Shown one piece after another: positions 37,145 to 46,853 of a DNA stretch of 64,000 nucleotides; within the stretch, counting starts at the first letter, position 1; every line of letters begins with the position of its first letter. Made by a program: the position numbers and the translations under genes. The notes beneath the pieces are model-generated. The model did no database searches, was not told the origin of the DNA, and was given only the letters and a program-made list of their open reading frames with translations. This DNA is from Bin5 sp034422415 (GTDB lineage Bacteria; Chloroflexota; Anaerolineae; Caldilineales; Caldilineaceae), in NCBI GenBank assembly GCA_965202955.1, contig OZ241871.1, positions 2,914,001 through 2,978,000 on the forward strand, written 5' to 3'.

Positions 37145-38221
37145 GTGTCAAAAGGACAACGGCTGGTCCTAACGCCCACAGGTCAAATTGAAATCGAAGA
37201 GTTCGACGTGCCCGTCCCGGCGTCGAATCAGGTCCTGGTGCGCACGCACCTCACCCAGGTCAGCGCCGGTTCGGAGATGAACGGAATCCGCGCCCGCCGC
37301 ACGGCCAGCCCGCAACAACAGGCAGAGTTCGAGCCTGCCGGGCTGGGCTACACCGCGATCGGCGTCGTCGAGGCCGTGGGCAACGAAATCGACAGCGTGG
37401 CTGTCGGCGACCGTGTCATCTGCAGCGGCAACCACTCGTCGCATTGGCTGTTGACGCCGGCGTTCGAGGCCAAGGAGGTCGCCATCGCGCAGCAGTACCG
37501 CGTCAGCAAGGTGCCCGATGACCTGACCGACGTGGAAATCGCCTTCTGTGTGCTCGGCGACATCGCGTTGCATGGTGTGCGGCGCGCCCAGATTCAGATC
37601 GGCGAATCTGCCGCCGTGCATGGGCTGGGCGCGGTCGGCCTGCTGGCGCTGCAGCTATGCCGCCTCGTCGGAGCCTACCCGCTGTTCGGTGTCGACATGG
37701 TGGAGGAGCGGCTGGAGCTCGCCGGCCAGCTGGGCGCCTCCCATCTCATCGATGCCGGCCGCCAGGATGTGGTCGCTGAAATTCGGGAGCACACGCAGCT
37801 GCCCTGGCGCTGGCGCGGCGCGCTGCCGACCATGTTGCCCGGCAGCGGCGCCGAGGTCCAGCTCCACTGCACCTCTTTCATTGGCAACTATCCTACCATG
37901 ATCAAGGCCGCGGCGGACCGCGGGCGTATCATCCTCGTGGGCGCGACGAGCGGCTCCGTGGCCATCGAATCCAACGAGCTGTTCCGCCGCGAAATCGTCA
38001 TGACCGGCTCATACCAGACCGGCATGAGCGACACCCACCCCTACTGGCCGTGGACCCGCGCGCGCAATCAGCACGTGATCCTCGACCTCATCCGCCGCGG
38101 CGAGCTGAAGGTCCAGCCCCTGGTCAGCCACGTGGCGCCCTACACGCAGGCGCCGCAACTGTTTGACCGCATGATGAGCGGCCTTGAGGGCTGGCTGAGC
38201 GTATTTTTTACCTGGAACTGA
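37145..38221 (+). CDS. MDR-superfamily dehydrogenase, zinc ligands not conserved
   Basis: A 358-residue medium-chain dehydrogenase-like protein. The N-terminal substrate domain has THLTQVSAGSEMNGIRAR, where catalytic-zinc members have a Cys. The GHE motif is replaced by the LGYTAIGVVEAVGNE segment. The Rossmann part has VHGLGAVGLLALQL. This pattern is shared with the gene at 44361 and fits a zinc-independent subgroup of threonine-dehydrogenase-like proteins. The start is GTG at 37145. A direct pair of TRTACACT motifs lies in the upstream 132-bp region. Confidence 0.85.
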   Translation: MSKGQRLVLTPTGQIEIEEFDVPVPASNQVLVRTHLTQVSAGSEMNGIRARRTASPQQQAEFEPAGLGYTAIGVVEAVGNEIDSVAVGDRVICSGNHSSHWLLTPAFEAKEVAIAQQYRVSKVPDDLTDVEIAFCVLGDIALHGVRRAQIQIGESAAVHGLGAVGLLALQLCRLVGAYPLFGVDMVEERLELAGQLGASHLIDAGRQDVVAEIREHTQLPWRWRGALPTMLPGSGAEVQLHCTSFIGNYPTMIKAAADRGRIILVGATSGSVAIESNELFRREIVMTGSYQTGMSDTHPYWPWTRARNQHVILDLIRRGELKVQPLVSHVAPYTQAPQLFDRMMSGLEGWLSVFFTWN

Positions 38222-38320
38222 ATCAACAAGAGGATTGAGGAGTGAGAGCCCACGGGGAACGATAGGTTTCCTCTGCCCCAGCTTCACCTTTTTCACTTCT
38301 TGTCGCCAACGGAGGAAAAA

Positions 38321-39172
38321 ATGTTCGACTTTCCCCGCTCCTTTTTCACCTGGCAGACCTTCCCCTGGCAGCGCGATCCATACTACAAATACGCCGGCGG
38401 CTTCGTCGGCACGGAAGGCGACGTCCGCCACGTGCGCTTCAACCTGGAGTCCTCTTGCACAATCTCCGACGAGCACGGCGAGACCGCCGAACTCTTCCTC
38501 GGCGCGCCCTGCCGCTCCGAATACACGATCCCGCGGCGCGAATTCTTCCAGATTCCGAGCGATGAGTTCCGCATGGCCTTCAGCCGCACGCATCAGGTCC
38601 CCATCGCCAAGCGTCCCAGCGCCGAGAACGAACCGGTGGCCTCGAAGGAGCTCGGAGAATCCTTCCAGGATCATCGCATCAGCCTCAAGGAGCACCCGCA
38701 TCCGGTCGAACTGCGCGCCGCCGGACAGGTCGTCGAGGCCACGCTGGCCGGCGCCTTGCTCAACGCCAATTGCGCCTACCGCGATCCGCAGCGCGGTCTT
38801 CACGTAACTGTCGAGTACCCCGTCAACCTGATCAACGTCAACCGGCAGGACGCCACCTTTCAGGTCTGCACCGGCCCGCTGATCGTGCCCGACCTGGCCA
38901 CCTGGAACGGTCGGGGCGTGGAACGTGTCTTTCTGGCCCACGTAGCCTTCACCGCCTTCGACTACGTGGAGTTCATCCTGCGGCGCGAGGTTGAGGCGGC
39001 AGCGGAGGAGCTTTCCTGGCTGCACCGCATAGAGGGCCGCGATCGACAGGATCTGCACGATCCCGATGACAAACCGCCGGGATACCCGCCGCCGCGCCCC
39101 TCGCCGAAGGTCTACCATGAGGTGTTGGCGTTGCAATCGGATATCGTGCTGCTTAGGGCGCCCAATCTATAG
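38321..39172 (+). CDS. Conserved-looking hypothetical protein
   Basis: A 283-residue soluble protein, no signal peptide. GGAGG lies just before the ATG at 38321. Segments such as FFTWQTFPWQRDPYYKYAGGF, LNANCAYRDPQRGLHVTVEYPVN and the C-terminal PPGYPPPRPSPKVYHEV show an ordered protein, but I recognise no fold. It is 12 bp upstream of the second propeller protein, with which it is surely cotranscribed, so it may assist that enzyme. Confidence 0.65.
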   Translation: MFDFPRSFFTWQTFPWQRDPYYKYAGGFVGTEGDVRHVRFNLESSCTISDEHGETAELFLGAPCRSEYTIPRREFFQIPSDEFRMAFSRTHQVPIAKRPSAENEPVASKELGESFQDHRISLKEHPHPVELRAAGQVVEATLAGALLNANCAYRDPQRGLHVTVEYPVNLINVNRQDATFQVCTGPLIVPDLATWNGRGVERVFLAHVAFTAFDYVEFILRREVEAAAEELSWLHRIEGRDRQDLHDPDDKPPGYPPPRPSPKVYHEVLALQSDIVLLRAPNL

Positions 39173-39184
39173 GAGGAGACAGCG

Positions 39185-40687
39185 ATGAGCAGTTCCACGA
39201 AAGCGAACATCGAGCCGCTCGAGATCGGTTCGCGGCTGGAGCCCCTGGTCGACGACTACCTGTTTGCGCAGCTGGAAGGCAGGATCGAGCTGCGTCTGAA
39301 TCCGCCGGTCAGACAGGAAGTGGTGATGGAGACCGACGAACCTTGGGAGGGCAACGCCTGCCTCTACCGCACGGTGCTGCAGGACGATCAGGGCCTCATG
39401 CGCATGTACTACGGCGCCTGGCAGTACGACATGGGCGGCGACGAGATTGCATATCCCCACCCATACTATCTCTGCTACGCCGAGAGCCGCGACGGCAAGC
39501 GTTGGGACAAGCCGCGGCTGGGTCTGGTCGATTACGAAGGCAGCCGCGACAACAACATCCTGGTCTCGCCGCAGAGCCTGGGCGGCATCAAACTCAGCGC
39601 CGGCGACGTCGCCGTTTTCCGGGATACGAATCCTGCTTGCCAGGATGGCGCTGCCTTCAAGGCCATTGTCCCGGGTCGATCGCCGCGCGTGCTTTTCGCG
39701 CTCGAATCGCCGGACGGTTACCGGTTCTCGCTGGTGCGAAGCGACGGCAAATCCGACCCGGAACCGGTTATCACCCAGGGCTACTTCGACTCACTGAACC
39801 TGGCCTTTTTCGATGGGGTCCGGAATGAGTACCGCGCCTACTATCGCGACTTTCGCGGCGGCCCGCCGCACGGCGTGCGCGGGATAAAGACCGCCACCTC
39901 GACCGACTTTCTGAACTGGAGCGAGCCGAAGTGGCTTAACTACGGCGATACGCCGGAGGAAGCGCTCTACACCAATCAGATCCGGCCCTACACGCGTGCG
40001 CCGCACATCTTCTTCGGCTTTCCCATGCGATACGTCGACAGAGGCTGGGTGGGACAGACCGACAATCTGCCCGGTCTGGAACTTCGTCGCCAGCGCAGCG
40101 CGGCCCATCCTCGCTACGGTTCGGTGGTCACCGATGGCGTGTTCATGTCCAGCCGCGACGGCGAGACCTTCAGGCGTTGGGGAGAGGCCTACATCCGGCC
40201 CGGCCCCAGTAGCTTGGACAGTTGGGTCTACGGCGACAACTGCATCGCCTGGGGCCTGCTCGAAACCGAGGCCGACACGCCCGGCATGCCGCCCGAGCTC
40301 TCCCTCTACGTCACCGAAGGCTACTGGACCGGCCGCAGCACGAAAGTGCGACGCTACACGACGCGTATGGACGGCTTCGTCTCTCTGCACGCACCTCCGG
40401 CCGGTGGCGTCTGCCTGACCAAGCCAATGATATTCTCCGGGCGGCACCTGTTCCTCAACTACGCCACTTCCGCCGCCGGCAGCCTGCGCGTGGAGCTCCA
40501 GGACCAGGAGGGACGGCCCGTGCCCGGCTTCTCCCTCGATGAGAGCAACGAGATCTTCGGCGACTCGATCAGCCAGATTGCGCACTGGGCCGGCGGCAGC
40601 GACCTCGCCGCCCTTGCAGGGCGCCCCATACGCATCCGCTTCGAGCTCAAGGACGCCGACCTCTACTCGATTCAGTTCCGCGATTGA
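39185..40687 (+). CDS. Predicted five-bladed beta-propeller glycosidase-like protein (second copy)
   Basis: A 500-residue paralog of the protein at 30568. Shared landmarks include LVDDYLFAQLEGR, DEPWEGNACLYRTVLQDD, the YYGAW blade strand, the DLGLV/RLGLVDYEGSRDNNI segment, GYFDSLNLAFFD, APHIFFGFPMRYV and FMSSRDGETFRRWGEAYIRPG. The C-terminal beta-sandwich-like part (LFLNYATSAAGSLRVELQD) also matches. Fold inference is to GH32/43/130-type propellers. The long conserved blocks between two copies indicate a defined enzyme family rather than junk. Substrate unknown. Confidence 0.7.
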   Translation: MSSSTKANIEPLEIGSRLEPLVDDYLFAQLEGRIELRLNPPVRQEVVMETDEPWEGNACLYRTVLQDDQGLMRMYYGAWQYDMGGDEIAYPHPYYLCYAESRDGKRWDKPRLGLVDYEGSRDNNILVSPQSLGGIKLSAGDVAVFRDTNPACQDGAAFKAIVPGRSPRVLFALESPDGYRFSLVRSDGKSDPEPVITQGYFDSLNLAFFDGVRNEYRAYYRDFRGGPPHGVRGIKTATSTDFLNWSEPKWLNYGDTPEEALYTNQIRPYTRAPHIFFGFPMRYVDRGWVGQTDNLPGLELRRQRSAAHPRYGSVVTDGVFMSSRDGETFRRWGEAYIRPGPSSLDSWVYGDNCIAWGLLETEADTPGMPPELSLYVTEGYWTGRSTKVRRYTTRMDGFVSLHAPPAGGVCLTKPMIFSGRHLFLNYATSAAGSLRVELQDQEGRPVPGFSLDESNEIFGDSISQIAHWAGGSDLAALAGRPIRIRFELKDADLYSIQFRD

Positions 40688-40756
40688 TCGACAACCGGAC
40701 CGTTCCAATAATCGACGGCATGAGAGTCATGGCAGAGAAAGTGTTAGAGGACGAAC

Positions 40757-41743
40757 ATGCACATTTCTGAACTTGACGCGACCAACCTGGAGCCCGGACG
40801 CAAGACCAACTGCTGGCTGGACATCTCGCCGCGCGTGGAAGGCGGCTGGTGGCAGCTCCCGCTGCTGACCGCGACCGGAACGGCGCCGGGGCCGGTCCTG
40901 GTGGTGTTCGCCGCTGTGCACGGCGACGAGTACGAAGGCGTCGAGGCCATTCACCGTATCGCCGCGAAGGTCAGCCCGTCGGACCTACGCGGCACACTCC
41001 TTATGGTGCCGGTATGCAACGTGGCGGCCTACGCGACAGCCACGCGCAACAGCCCGGTCGACGGGCTGAACCTGGCGCGCGTTTTTCCCGGCTCGGAAGC
41101 CGGCACGCTGACTCAACAAATCGCTCATTGGCTGACGCACAAGCTGATCAGCGCCGCCGACTTCTTCATCGATCTTCACAGCGCCGGCGTCGTCAGCGAC
41201 ATTCCCACGCTGGCCGGCTACATTCACAGTGAAGACACCGTAGACCGGCGCTCGCTGGCCGCGGCGCGCGCCTTCGGCGCCCCCGTGCTCTGGGGTCATC
41301 CGCCGCCGGTGCCGCCGGGCCGTACCCTCTCCGCCGCGCTCGAACTGGGCGTCCCCTGCCTTTACACCGAAGCCCCCGGCGCCGGTCGCGCCCGCCCCGA
41401 GGACGTGGACTGTTTCACCCGCGGCGTCCTCAATGTCATGCACCATCTGAATATGTTGGAGGGAGATCCGGAACCGCCGCAGCCGTCCCTGCACCTGCTG
41501 GGCGACGGCAACATGGACGAGGTGATGTCCGCGCCGGCCGCCGGCTACTTCCGAACCCACGTCGAACTGCTCGACGAGGTGCAGGCGGGCCAGCTGGTGG
41601 CGACGATCCATGACCCGCTCGGCGAATTGCTGGCAGAGCTACATGCCGAAAGGGACGGTATCGTAATCATGCGCCGCGGCCTGCATCGCGTGCACAGCGG
41701 CGACGGCCTCATCCACCTGACCGGCCGCGCTGAAGAACATTAA
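40757..41743 (+). CDS. Succinylglutamate desuccinylase/aspartoacylase-family protein
   Basis: A zinc hydrolase of the M14-like AstE/AspA family, 328 residues, which removes acyl groups from amino acids or acts on related amides. The zinc-binding motif HGDEYEGVEAI near residue 55 has His and Glu, and the third ligand is His in FIDLHSAGV. A catalytic Glu is expected in YTEAPGAG. It lies 69 bp after the propeller gene. Its true acyl substrate is open, as family members vary widely. Confidence 0.88.
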   Translation: MHISELDATNLEPGRKTNCWLDISPRVEGGWWQLPLLTATGTAPGPVLVVFAAVHGDEYEGVEAIHRIAAKVSPSDLRGTLLMVPVCNVAAYATATRNSPVDGLNLARVFPGSEAGTLTQQIAHWLTHKLISAADFFIDLHSAGVVSDIPTLAGYIHSEDTVDRRSLAAARAFGAPVLWGHPPPVPPGRTLSAALELGVPCLYTEAPGAGRARPEDVDCFTRGVLNVMHHLNMLEGDPEPPQPSLHLLGDGNMDEVMSAPAAGYFRTHVELLDEVQAGQLVATIHDPLGELLAELHAERDGIVIMRRGLHRVHSGDGLIHLTGRAEEH

Positions 41744-41821
41744 GATGCAACAAAGCTGAACACCGTCAACGAGAAACTGGCTACAGGCTACTGGCCACTG
41801 ACAACCAGCAATTGCCGTCCC

Positions 41822-43459
41822 CTACCAGCCGAGCGCGTATCCATCGCGCCGCGGGTCCGCGCCGCCCATGAATCCGCCGCTTTCGGGATCGACCATGATA
41901 CCCTGTCCTCCCCCCACGTCAGCGGCCCAAGGCCCCAGGCGGTTGAGTTTGTGGCCCATAAGCGTCAGTTCCAGCAGCACATCCTCGCCGATGCGCGTCT
42001 CGACGTCCACCTGCGTGCCCGCCGACGTGGCCTTGACGCGCGGCGCCTCGATCGCGGCCTGAATGTTCATCCCGTGGTCGATGACATTCATGATCATCTG
42101 TGGCGTCGTCTGCAGAATGCCGTAGCTGCCCGGCGTGCCGATCAGGAAGCGCAATCCCTGGTCGTCCCACACCTGGGCCGGTGACATGCACATCTCTAGC
42201 TTGCGGCCAGGTCCGACCGCATTCGGGCTCTGCGGGTCGCTGTCCATCCAATAGAGGAAGTTGTTCAGCGCGATGCCAGTGCCCGGAATCACCACCGCCG
42301 AGCCGTAACCGGCGCCCAGGCTCTGCGTTACGCCCACCGCATTTCCGGCCGCGTCGACCACGCTGAAGTGTGTGGTGCACTCCCTGCGCATCCACGCCCG
42401 CGGGTCCCCCGCTAACACCTCGCCGGCCATCTTATCGGACGTGTAGCGCTCGCCTCCGCTAGGACGGGCCCGCGCGCCGATTTCGGCGCGGCGCTGGGCC
42501 GCAAACTCCTCAGACAGGAGACCGGATGTTGGCGGATCGTCGACACCGGCATACTCGGCCCGGTCGGCCTGGGCCAGCTTGGCCGCCTCGATAAAGCGGT
42601 GCAGCGTCGCGGCGCTGTTGTGCCCCATCGCCGCCGCGTCGAAGCCCTCCATGATGTTCAGCGTCTCCAGGTATTGGACGGCCTGGCACGGCGGCGGCGG
42701 CGCAAAGACGCGGTAGCCCCGGTACGTCACCGAGACCGGATCCTGCCACTCGACCCTGAAGTCGGTCAGGTCCTGCTGCGTGATAAGCCCGCCGTTCTCC
42801 TCCATGTAGCGCACGAGCTTGTCCCCGATCTCGCCGCAGTAGAACACGTCGGCGCCGCCCTCCGCGATGGCGCGCATACTGGCCGCCAGATCAGGCTGCG
42901 TCATCAGCTCGCCTGCAAGCGGCGCACGACCGTGCGGCAGATAGTTCTCCACGGTCGACGGGTACTTCAGCATCTCCGGCACGCTGAACTCGGTGAACTC
43001 GGCGTTTTTCACCGTCAGCGGAAAGCCCTGCTCGGCATACTCGATCGCCGGCTGGAAGACCGCGGCCGCGTCCATCGAGCCGTACCGCTCCAGCGCGGCC
43101 AGCCAGCCGCCGCAAGCCCCCGGTATGATAGGCGAGCTCGGCCCGCGTTCGCGGCTGCGCGGATCTCCTACCGCCTCCAGCGTCGCGCAGTAGGGCGCGC
43201 GGCCCATGTAGTCGAGGACCGTGTGCTCCCGCGCGCGCGCGGAGTAGATATGCATGTAGCCGTCGCCGCCGAGGCCGGACATATACGGCTCCACCACATT
43301 AAGCGCCGCGGCCACCGCCACGGCCGCGTCGATGGCGTTGCCGCCGTCGATCAGGATGCGCAGCCCGGCCACCGAGGCCAGCGGATGCGCCGATGCGATC
43401 ATGCCCCGTTTACCGGTCACGGTTGATCGGTGGACGATGCCTCTGGCAGAAAAGGCCAT
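41822..43459 (-). CDS. Gamma-glutamyltransferase family protein
   Basis: An N-terminal nucleophile hydrolase that cleaves glutathione and other gamma-glutamyl amides after self-cleavage. It has 545 residues. The nucleophile Thr is in TTHFSVVDAAGNAV near residue 360, where the two subunits would separate. N-terminal motifs DGGNAIDAAVAVAAALNVVEPYMSGLGGDG are intact. There is no signal peptide, so it is probably cytosolic, unlike E. coli GGT. AGGAGG lies upstream. It converges with the aspartoacylase-like gene. Confidence 0.92.
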   Translation of the reverse strand: MAFSARGIVHRSTVTGKRGMIASAHPLASVAGLRILIDGGNAIDAAVAVAAALNVVEPYMSGLGGDGYMHIYSARAREHTVLDYMGRAPYCATLEAVGDPRSRERGPSSPIIPGACGGWLAALERYGSMDAAAVFQPAIEYAEQGFPLTVKNAEFTEFSVPEMLKYPSTVENYLPHGRAPLAGELMTQPDLAASMRAIAEGGADVFYCGEIGDKLVRYMEENGGLITQQDLTDFRVEWQDPVSVTYRGYRVFAPPPPCQAVQYLETLNIMEGFDAAAMGHNSAATLHRFIEAAKLAQADRAEYAGVDDPPTSGLLSEEFAAQRRAEIGARARPSGGERYTSDKMAGEVLAGDPRAWMRRECTTHFSVVDAAGNAVGVTQSLGAGYGSAVVIPGTGIALNNFLYWMDSDPQSPNAVGPGRKLEMCMSPAQVWDDQGLRFLIGTPGSYGILQTTPQMIMNVIDHGMNIQAAIEAPRVKATSAGTQVDVETRIGEDVLLELTLMGHKLNRLGPWAADVGGGQGIMVDPESGGFMGGADPRRDGYALGW

Positions 43460-43661
43460 CTTGTGCCTCCTGGTCCAAAATAGTGTGATTGGAACTGATG
43501 GATGTCGTCCGAACGGCTGCTATCCTGGCGGCGCTGATTCTCGTCATTGATAGGGTATGAGAGATTGGGAAAGGGTCGGGCAAATGTTTGTTCGGATCGA
43601 AGACTCCCGCTCCAGGTGAATCGTTGCAAGGGCGGGAGCGGGCGAGAGGTTGGGGCGTCCT

Positions 43662-44259
43662 CTACGTGTCCCAAGGTAGTGGCACACCCTTGAAGTTTAG
43701 AATCGAAGGATTCTTGCTCAACACGACTTCCCTATCGAAGGGCCATTCCCAGGCAGGGTAGTTTGATTCACTAAAAGGCAAGGCTGCATTCATCACTTCA
43801 TCCTTGATAAGGAACTTGACGAACTGTTCCAAGTCCAATGCCACGATGTAAGTAGGCTCATATAGGCCTGCATGATCACGAAACACTGCAGGGAAACCCG
43901 GCCCGAAATCTTCCCTCAAAGGTACTATAATAGTAGCTGCCGCAGCCGTCGCTCCCGATAGGACGCCACCCTGATTCCAGGAATTCGGGCAAAAAGCTGT
44001 ATATGAACTCCACATCAGTTCGATAGTGTGGTGACCCAGTACGGTTCTGATTTCCCGACCTGATCCCGCACAGGCGCCGAGTACCCACGAGAAGCCCGTT
44101 TGTAATCTTGAACCACGCTTGTATCTCTGGAGGGAGAGTCAGCCGGGTTCGTTTTATGAGCGCTTGCAGATCTTCTTCGGTCGCGCCGACCACTGGATCG
44201 CTCTCGAAATCCTCAGGGAAGGTAGTCTGCAAGAGCTTCATGTGGTTATGGACGTCCAT
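43662..44259 (-). pseudogene. SMI1/KNR4-family protein with a frameshift
   Basis: Members of this family are often immunity proteins to polymorphic toxins. The first frame, from MDVHNHMKLLQ at 44259, reads LPPEIQAWFKITNGL and WRPIGSDGCGSYY, typical SMI1/KNR4 core. After about position 43930 it goes off the family; the next frame continues with VPLREDFGPGFPAVFRDHA and YIVALDLEQFVKFL to a stop at 43662. The combined length (598 nt) is not a multiple of three, so a single-base indel at 43925-43935 splits the gene. It may be a true pseudogene or a sequencing error. No toxin gene is next to it. Confidence 0.75.
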
Positions 44260-44360
44260 TGCGATTCCTGATTGCCTCGCGGCAGCAAGAGATTCCCTCT
44301 GACTGAATCTGACGCCAGCGGAGAAGGTGACTAAGTTGACCCCCCCCTTAACGACTCCGC

Positions 44361-45332
44361 TCATTCCTCCCAGATCAGCAACACGCCCATCGCCTCGGAC
44401 AGCCGCCCGTACAGCAAATCGAAAGCGGCTTTGGCCTCCTGATAGGGGAATCGATGGCTGATCAGCGGTTTGACTCGGATCTTCCCCGCCTGCATCATCT
44501 CGACAGTCCGCGCCATCATGATTTCGCCGGGATCGTCCTCGAAGTAGCCGCCCAGCATGCGCCGCCGCTGCATCCTCGCGGCGTCGAGCGGCAGCGGCTG
44601 CCCGTGATAGAGCCCGATCAGGTGCAGCGTGCCCCCGACGCGGACCATCTGCTGCGCCTGGGTAAAGGAGTTCACGCCCGGTTTGCCGCCGACACATTCG
44701 AACACGATATCCGCGCCCTCCCCGCCGGTCAGCTCCATCACCCGTTCGACCGGGTCCGTTTCGTTCACGTCGATGGCGTGGTCCGCGCCGTAATCGAGCC
44801 CCTGCTGACAGCGTTTCGCGATCGCGTCGACAACAATGATCTGCTCGCACAGATGCTGGCGCGCCGCCTGCAACACCAGGTTGCCCACCAAACCCTGGCC
44901 CATGATAACGACCGTGTGCCTGGGCCGGATGCCCGGCGACTGCGCCCAGATGACGCCGCTCTTGGACAGAGGCAGAAAGGTCGCTTCTTCGAAGGAGATG
45001 TCGTCCGGTATCGGCCAGATGCGCGGTCCGTCATACCCTCCCGTCGGCTGCACGGCATATTGGGCATGGGGCGCGACCGCCATGACACGGTCACCGGGCT
45101 GAAAGCGGTGCGCCACCCCGCTGCCGACCGCGTCAACCACGCCGGCCATCGAATAGCCCATGATCCTCGGATTGATCGCCTCCTCGCTCATGTAGCGCCG
45201 CAGGATCTCCGAACCCCGGCTGATCAGGCTGACCTTGCTTCGCACCCGCACCTCTTCCGGCCCGACCGGCGGAATGGGTACCTCTTCCAGGACGATATTG
45301 CCAAATCCTTCGGGCTTGGCTACGCGCAACAT
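44361..45332 (-). CDS. MDR-superfamily dehydrogenase, zinc ligands not conserved
   Basis: A 323-residue threonine-dehydrogenase-like protein, related to the gene at 37145. It has SLISRGSEILRRYM in place of the zinc Cys region, and PRIMGYSMAGVVDAVGSG in place of GHE. The cofactor fold shows VIMGQGLVGNLVLQA. ATG at 45332 is favoured over TTG at 45350, since GAGGT lies 8 nt upstream. It diverges from the sulfatase at 45431 and follows, on its 3' side, the broken SMI1/KNR4 gene. Substrate unknown. Confidence 0.86.
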   Translation of the reverse strand: MLRVAKPEGFGNIVLEEVPIPPVGPEEVRVRSKVSLISRGSEILRRYMSEEAINPRIMGYSMAGVVDAVGSGVAHRFQPGDRVMAVAPHAQYAVQPTGGYDGPRIWPIPDDISFEEATFLPLSKSGVIWAQSPGIRPRHTVVIMGQGLVGNLVLQAARQHLCEQIIVVDAIAKRCQQGLDYGADHAIDVNETDPVERVMELTGGEGADIVFECVGGKPGVNSFTQAQQMVRVGGTLHLIGLYHGQPLPLDAARMQRRRMLGGYFEDDPGEIMMARTVEMMQAGKIRVKPLISHRFPYQEAKAAFDLLYGRLSEAMGVLLIWEE

Positions 45333-45369
45333 GGTGAGTACCTCGCTCAAATAGTGGTTGTTCGTGAAT

Positions 45370-45410
45370 AGTGGATAGAGGATAGTATACTACACCAGCC
45401 ACTTTCCACT
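45370..45410. repeat. Intergenic inverted repeat, related to those at 22637 and 24826
   Basis: AGTGGATAGAGG begins at 45370, and TCCACT closes the pair at 45405-45410. The first arm nearly matches the start of the hairpin at 22637 (AGTGGATAGTGG). It lies between divergent genes. It may be a short dispersed palindromic element. Confidence 0.4.
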
Positions 45411-45430
45411 AGCCGCGATCTGTTGACGCC

Positions 45431-46831
45431 ATGCGCCGCCCCAACTTCCTCATCATCTACACCGATCAACAGCGCTGGGATGCCCTCGGCGCCAGCGGCA
45501 ATCCGCATATTCGTACGCCCCATCTGGATAGTCTGGCGAGCGAAAGCGTCAACTTCGATCACTGTTTTGTGCAGAATCCCGTCTGCATGCCCAGCCGCCT
45601 GAGCTTCCTCACGGGGCAGTACCCATCCACGCTCGGCATATCCCACATGGGCGTGCCCGTGCCCGAGGACACGGTGACGCTGCCTCGCCTGCTGGCCCCC
45701 TACGGCTACCGCTCGGCCAACATTGGCAAGCTCCACTTCCAGCCCCACGCCAACCGCGATCACCGGACCTCCCACCCGGCCTACGGCTTCGACCACCTGG
45801 AAATCTCCGACGAACCCGGCTCGTACGAGGACGCCTATCGAGCCTGGGTACGGCTTCGCGCGCCCGACCAACTTCCGTACATCAGTTGGGGGCTCGCCCC
45901 GATGACCGAGGTCTGGCAACAGACCATGGGCGTGCAGGATGGGATCGACCATCCGGCCGAGCGCTTCCCCAAGCGCCCGCTGCCCGCCCGCTGCCGCGAC
46001 GACATGACGCACACCGCTTTTGTTGCCGAGCAGACCATCGAATTCATGCGTCAGCAGGCCCAGTCCCGGCAGCATTTTCTCTGTATCGCCGGCATCTACT
46101 CGCCCCACTCACCGTGGGTGGCGCCGCAGCACTGTTTTGATCTCTACGATCCAGTGTCCCTGCCCCTGCCGACTTTCCCGCCCGAAGTGGACGCGCAGCG
46201 CAACGCGCGCAGCTTCCCCGACGAAGAACTGCGCCTGGCGCGACAAGGCTATTACGGACAGGTCAGCGAGGTGGACCATCATGTCGGTCGGATGCTGGCT
46301 TCGCTCGAAGAGCTGGGTCTGGCCGACGAAACTGTTGTCATCTTCACCTCCGATCACGGCGAGTGGATCGGTGAGCACCTGCGTTACGGCAAGGGCTACC
46401 CCGCCCACGACCAGTGCAGTCGCGTCCCGCTGCTGATGCGTTTGCCGGGCAATACCGCCCGCGCCCGCACCGATTCCGGGCTGACCGAGGCGCTCGACGT
46501 GCTGCCGACCATCCTGGATCTGGCCGCAATTCAGAGTCCGCCCCATCTGCAGGGCTGCTCATTACTGTCGCGACTGTACGGCGAAGGACAGGGCGCCGAT
46601 TCCGCCTTGACCGAGCATACCGGCTGGAAATCGCTGCGTACCGAGCGTTTCCGCTACGTCCTCCACGCTGACGGCTCAGAATATCTCTACGATCTGTCCG
46701 CAGAATGGGGCGACTACCGCGACGTGGTCGCCGAGCCAGCCTACGCCGCCGAGCTGGCCGACGTTCGCCACCGGCTAAGCCACAAGCTGCTGACCGCGGA
46801 AAGGCCGCTGCCGCGCGCGTGGCCCTACTGA
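45431..46831 (+). CDS. Cys-type sulfatase (arylsulfatase A-like family)
   Basis: A formylglycine-dependent sulfatase of 466 residues. The N-terminal metal site reads NFLIIYTDQQRWDALG, and the formylglycine Cys is residue 52 in CMPSRLSFLTGQ (CxPSR). The second metal part is FTSDHGEWIGEH near 310. No signal peptide is visible, so desulfation is probably cytosolic and follows uptake. No formylglycine-generating enzyme is in the window. It is followed closely by a Rieske protein. Confidence 0.94.
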   Translation: MRRPNFLIIYTDQQRWDALGASGNPHIRTPHLDSLASESVNFDHCFVQNPVCMPSRLSFLTGQYPSTLGISHMGVPVPEDTVTLPRLLAPYGYRSANIGKLHFQPHANRDHRTSHPAYGFDHLEISDEPGSYEDAYRAWVRLRAPDQLPYISWGLAPMTEVWQQTMGVQDGIDHPAERFPKRPLPARCRDDMTHTAFVAEQTIEFMRQQAQSRQHFLCIAGIYSPHSPWVAPQHCFDLYDPVSLPLPTFPPEVDAQRNARSFPDEELRLARQGYYGQVSEVDHHVGRMLASLEELGLADETVVIFTSDHGEWIGEHLRYGKGYPAHDQCSRVPLLMRLPGNTARARTDSGLTEALDVLPTILDLAAIQSPPHLQGCSLLSRLYGEGQGADSALTEHTGWKSLRTERFRYVLHADGSEYLYDLSAEWGDYRDVVAEPAYAAELADVRHRLSHKLLTAERPLPRAWPY

Positions 46832-46853
46832 GATGACCGTGAGGGGAGAGCAA

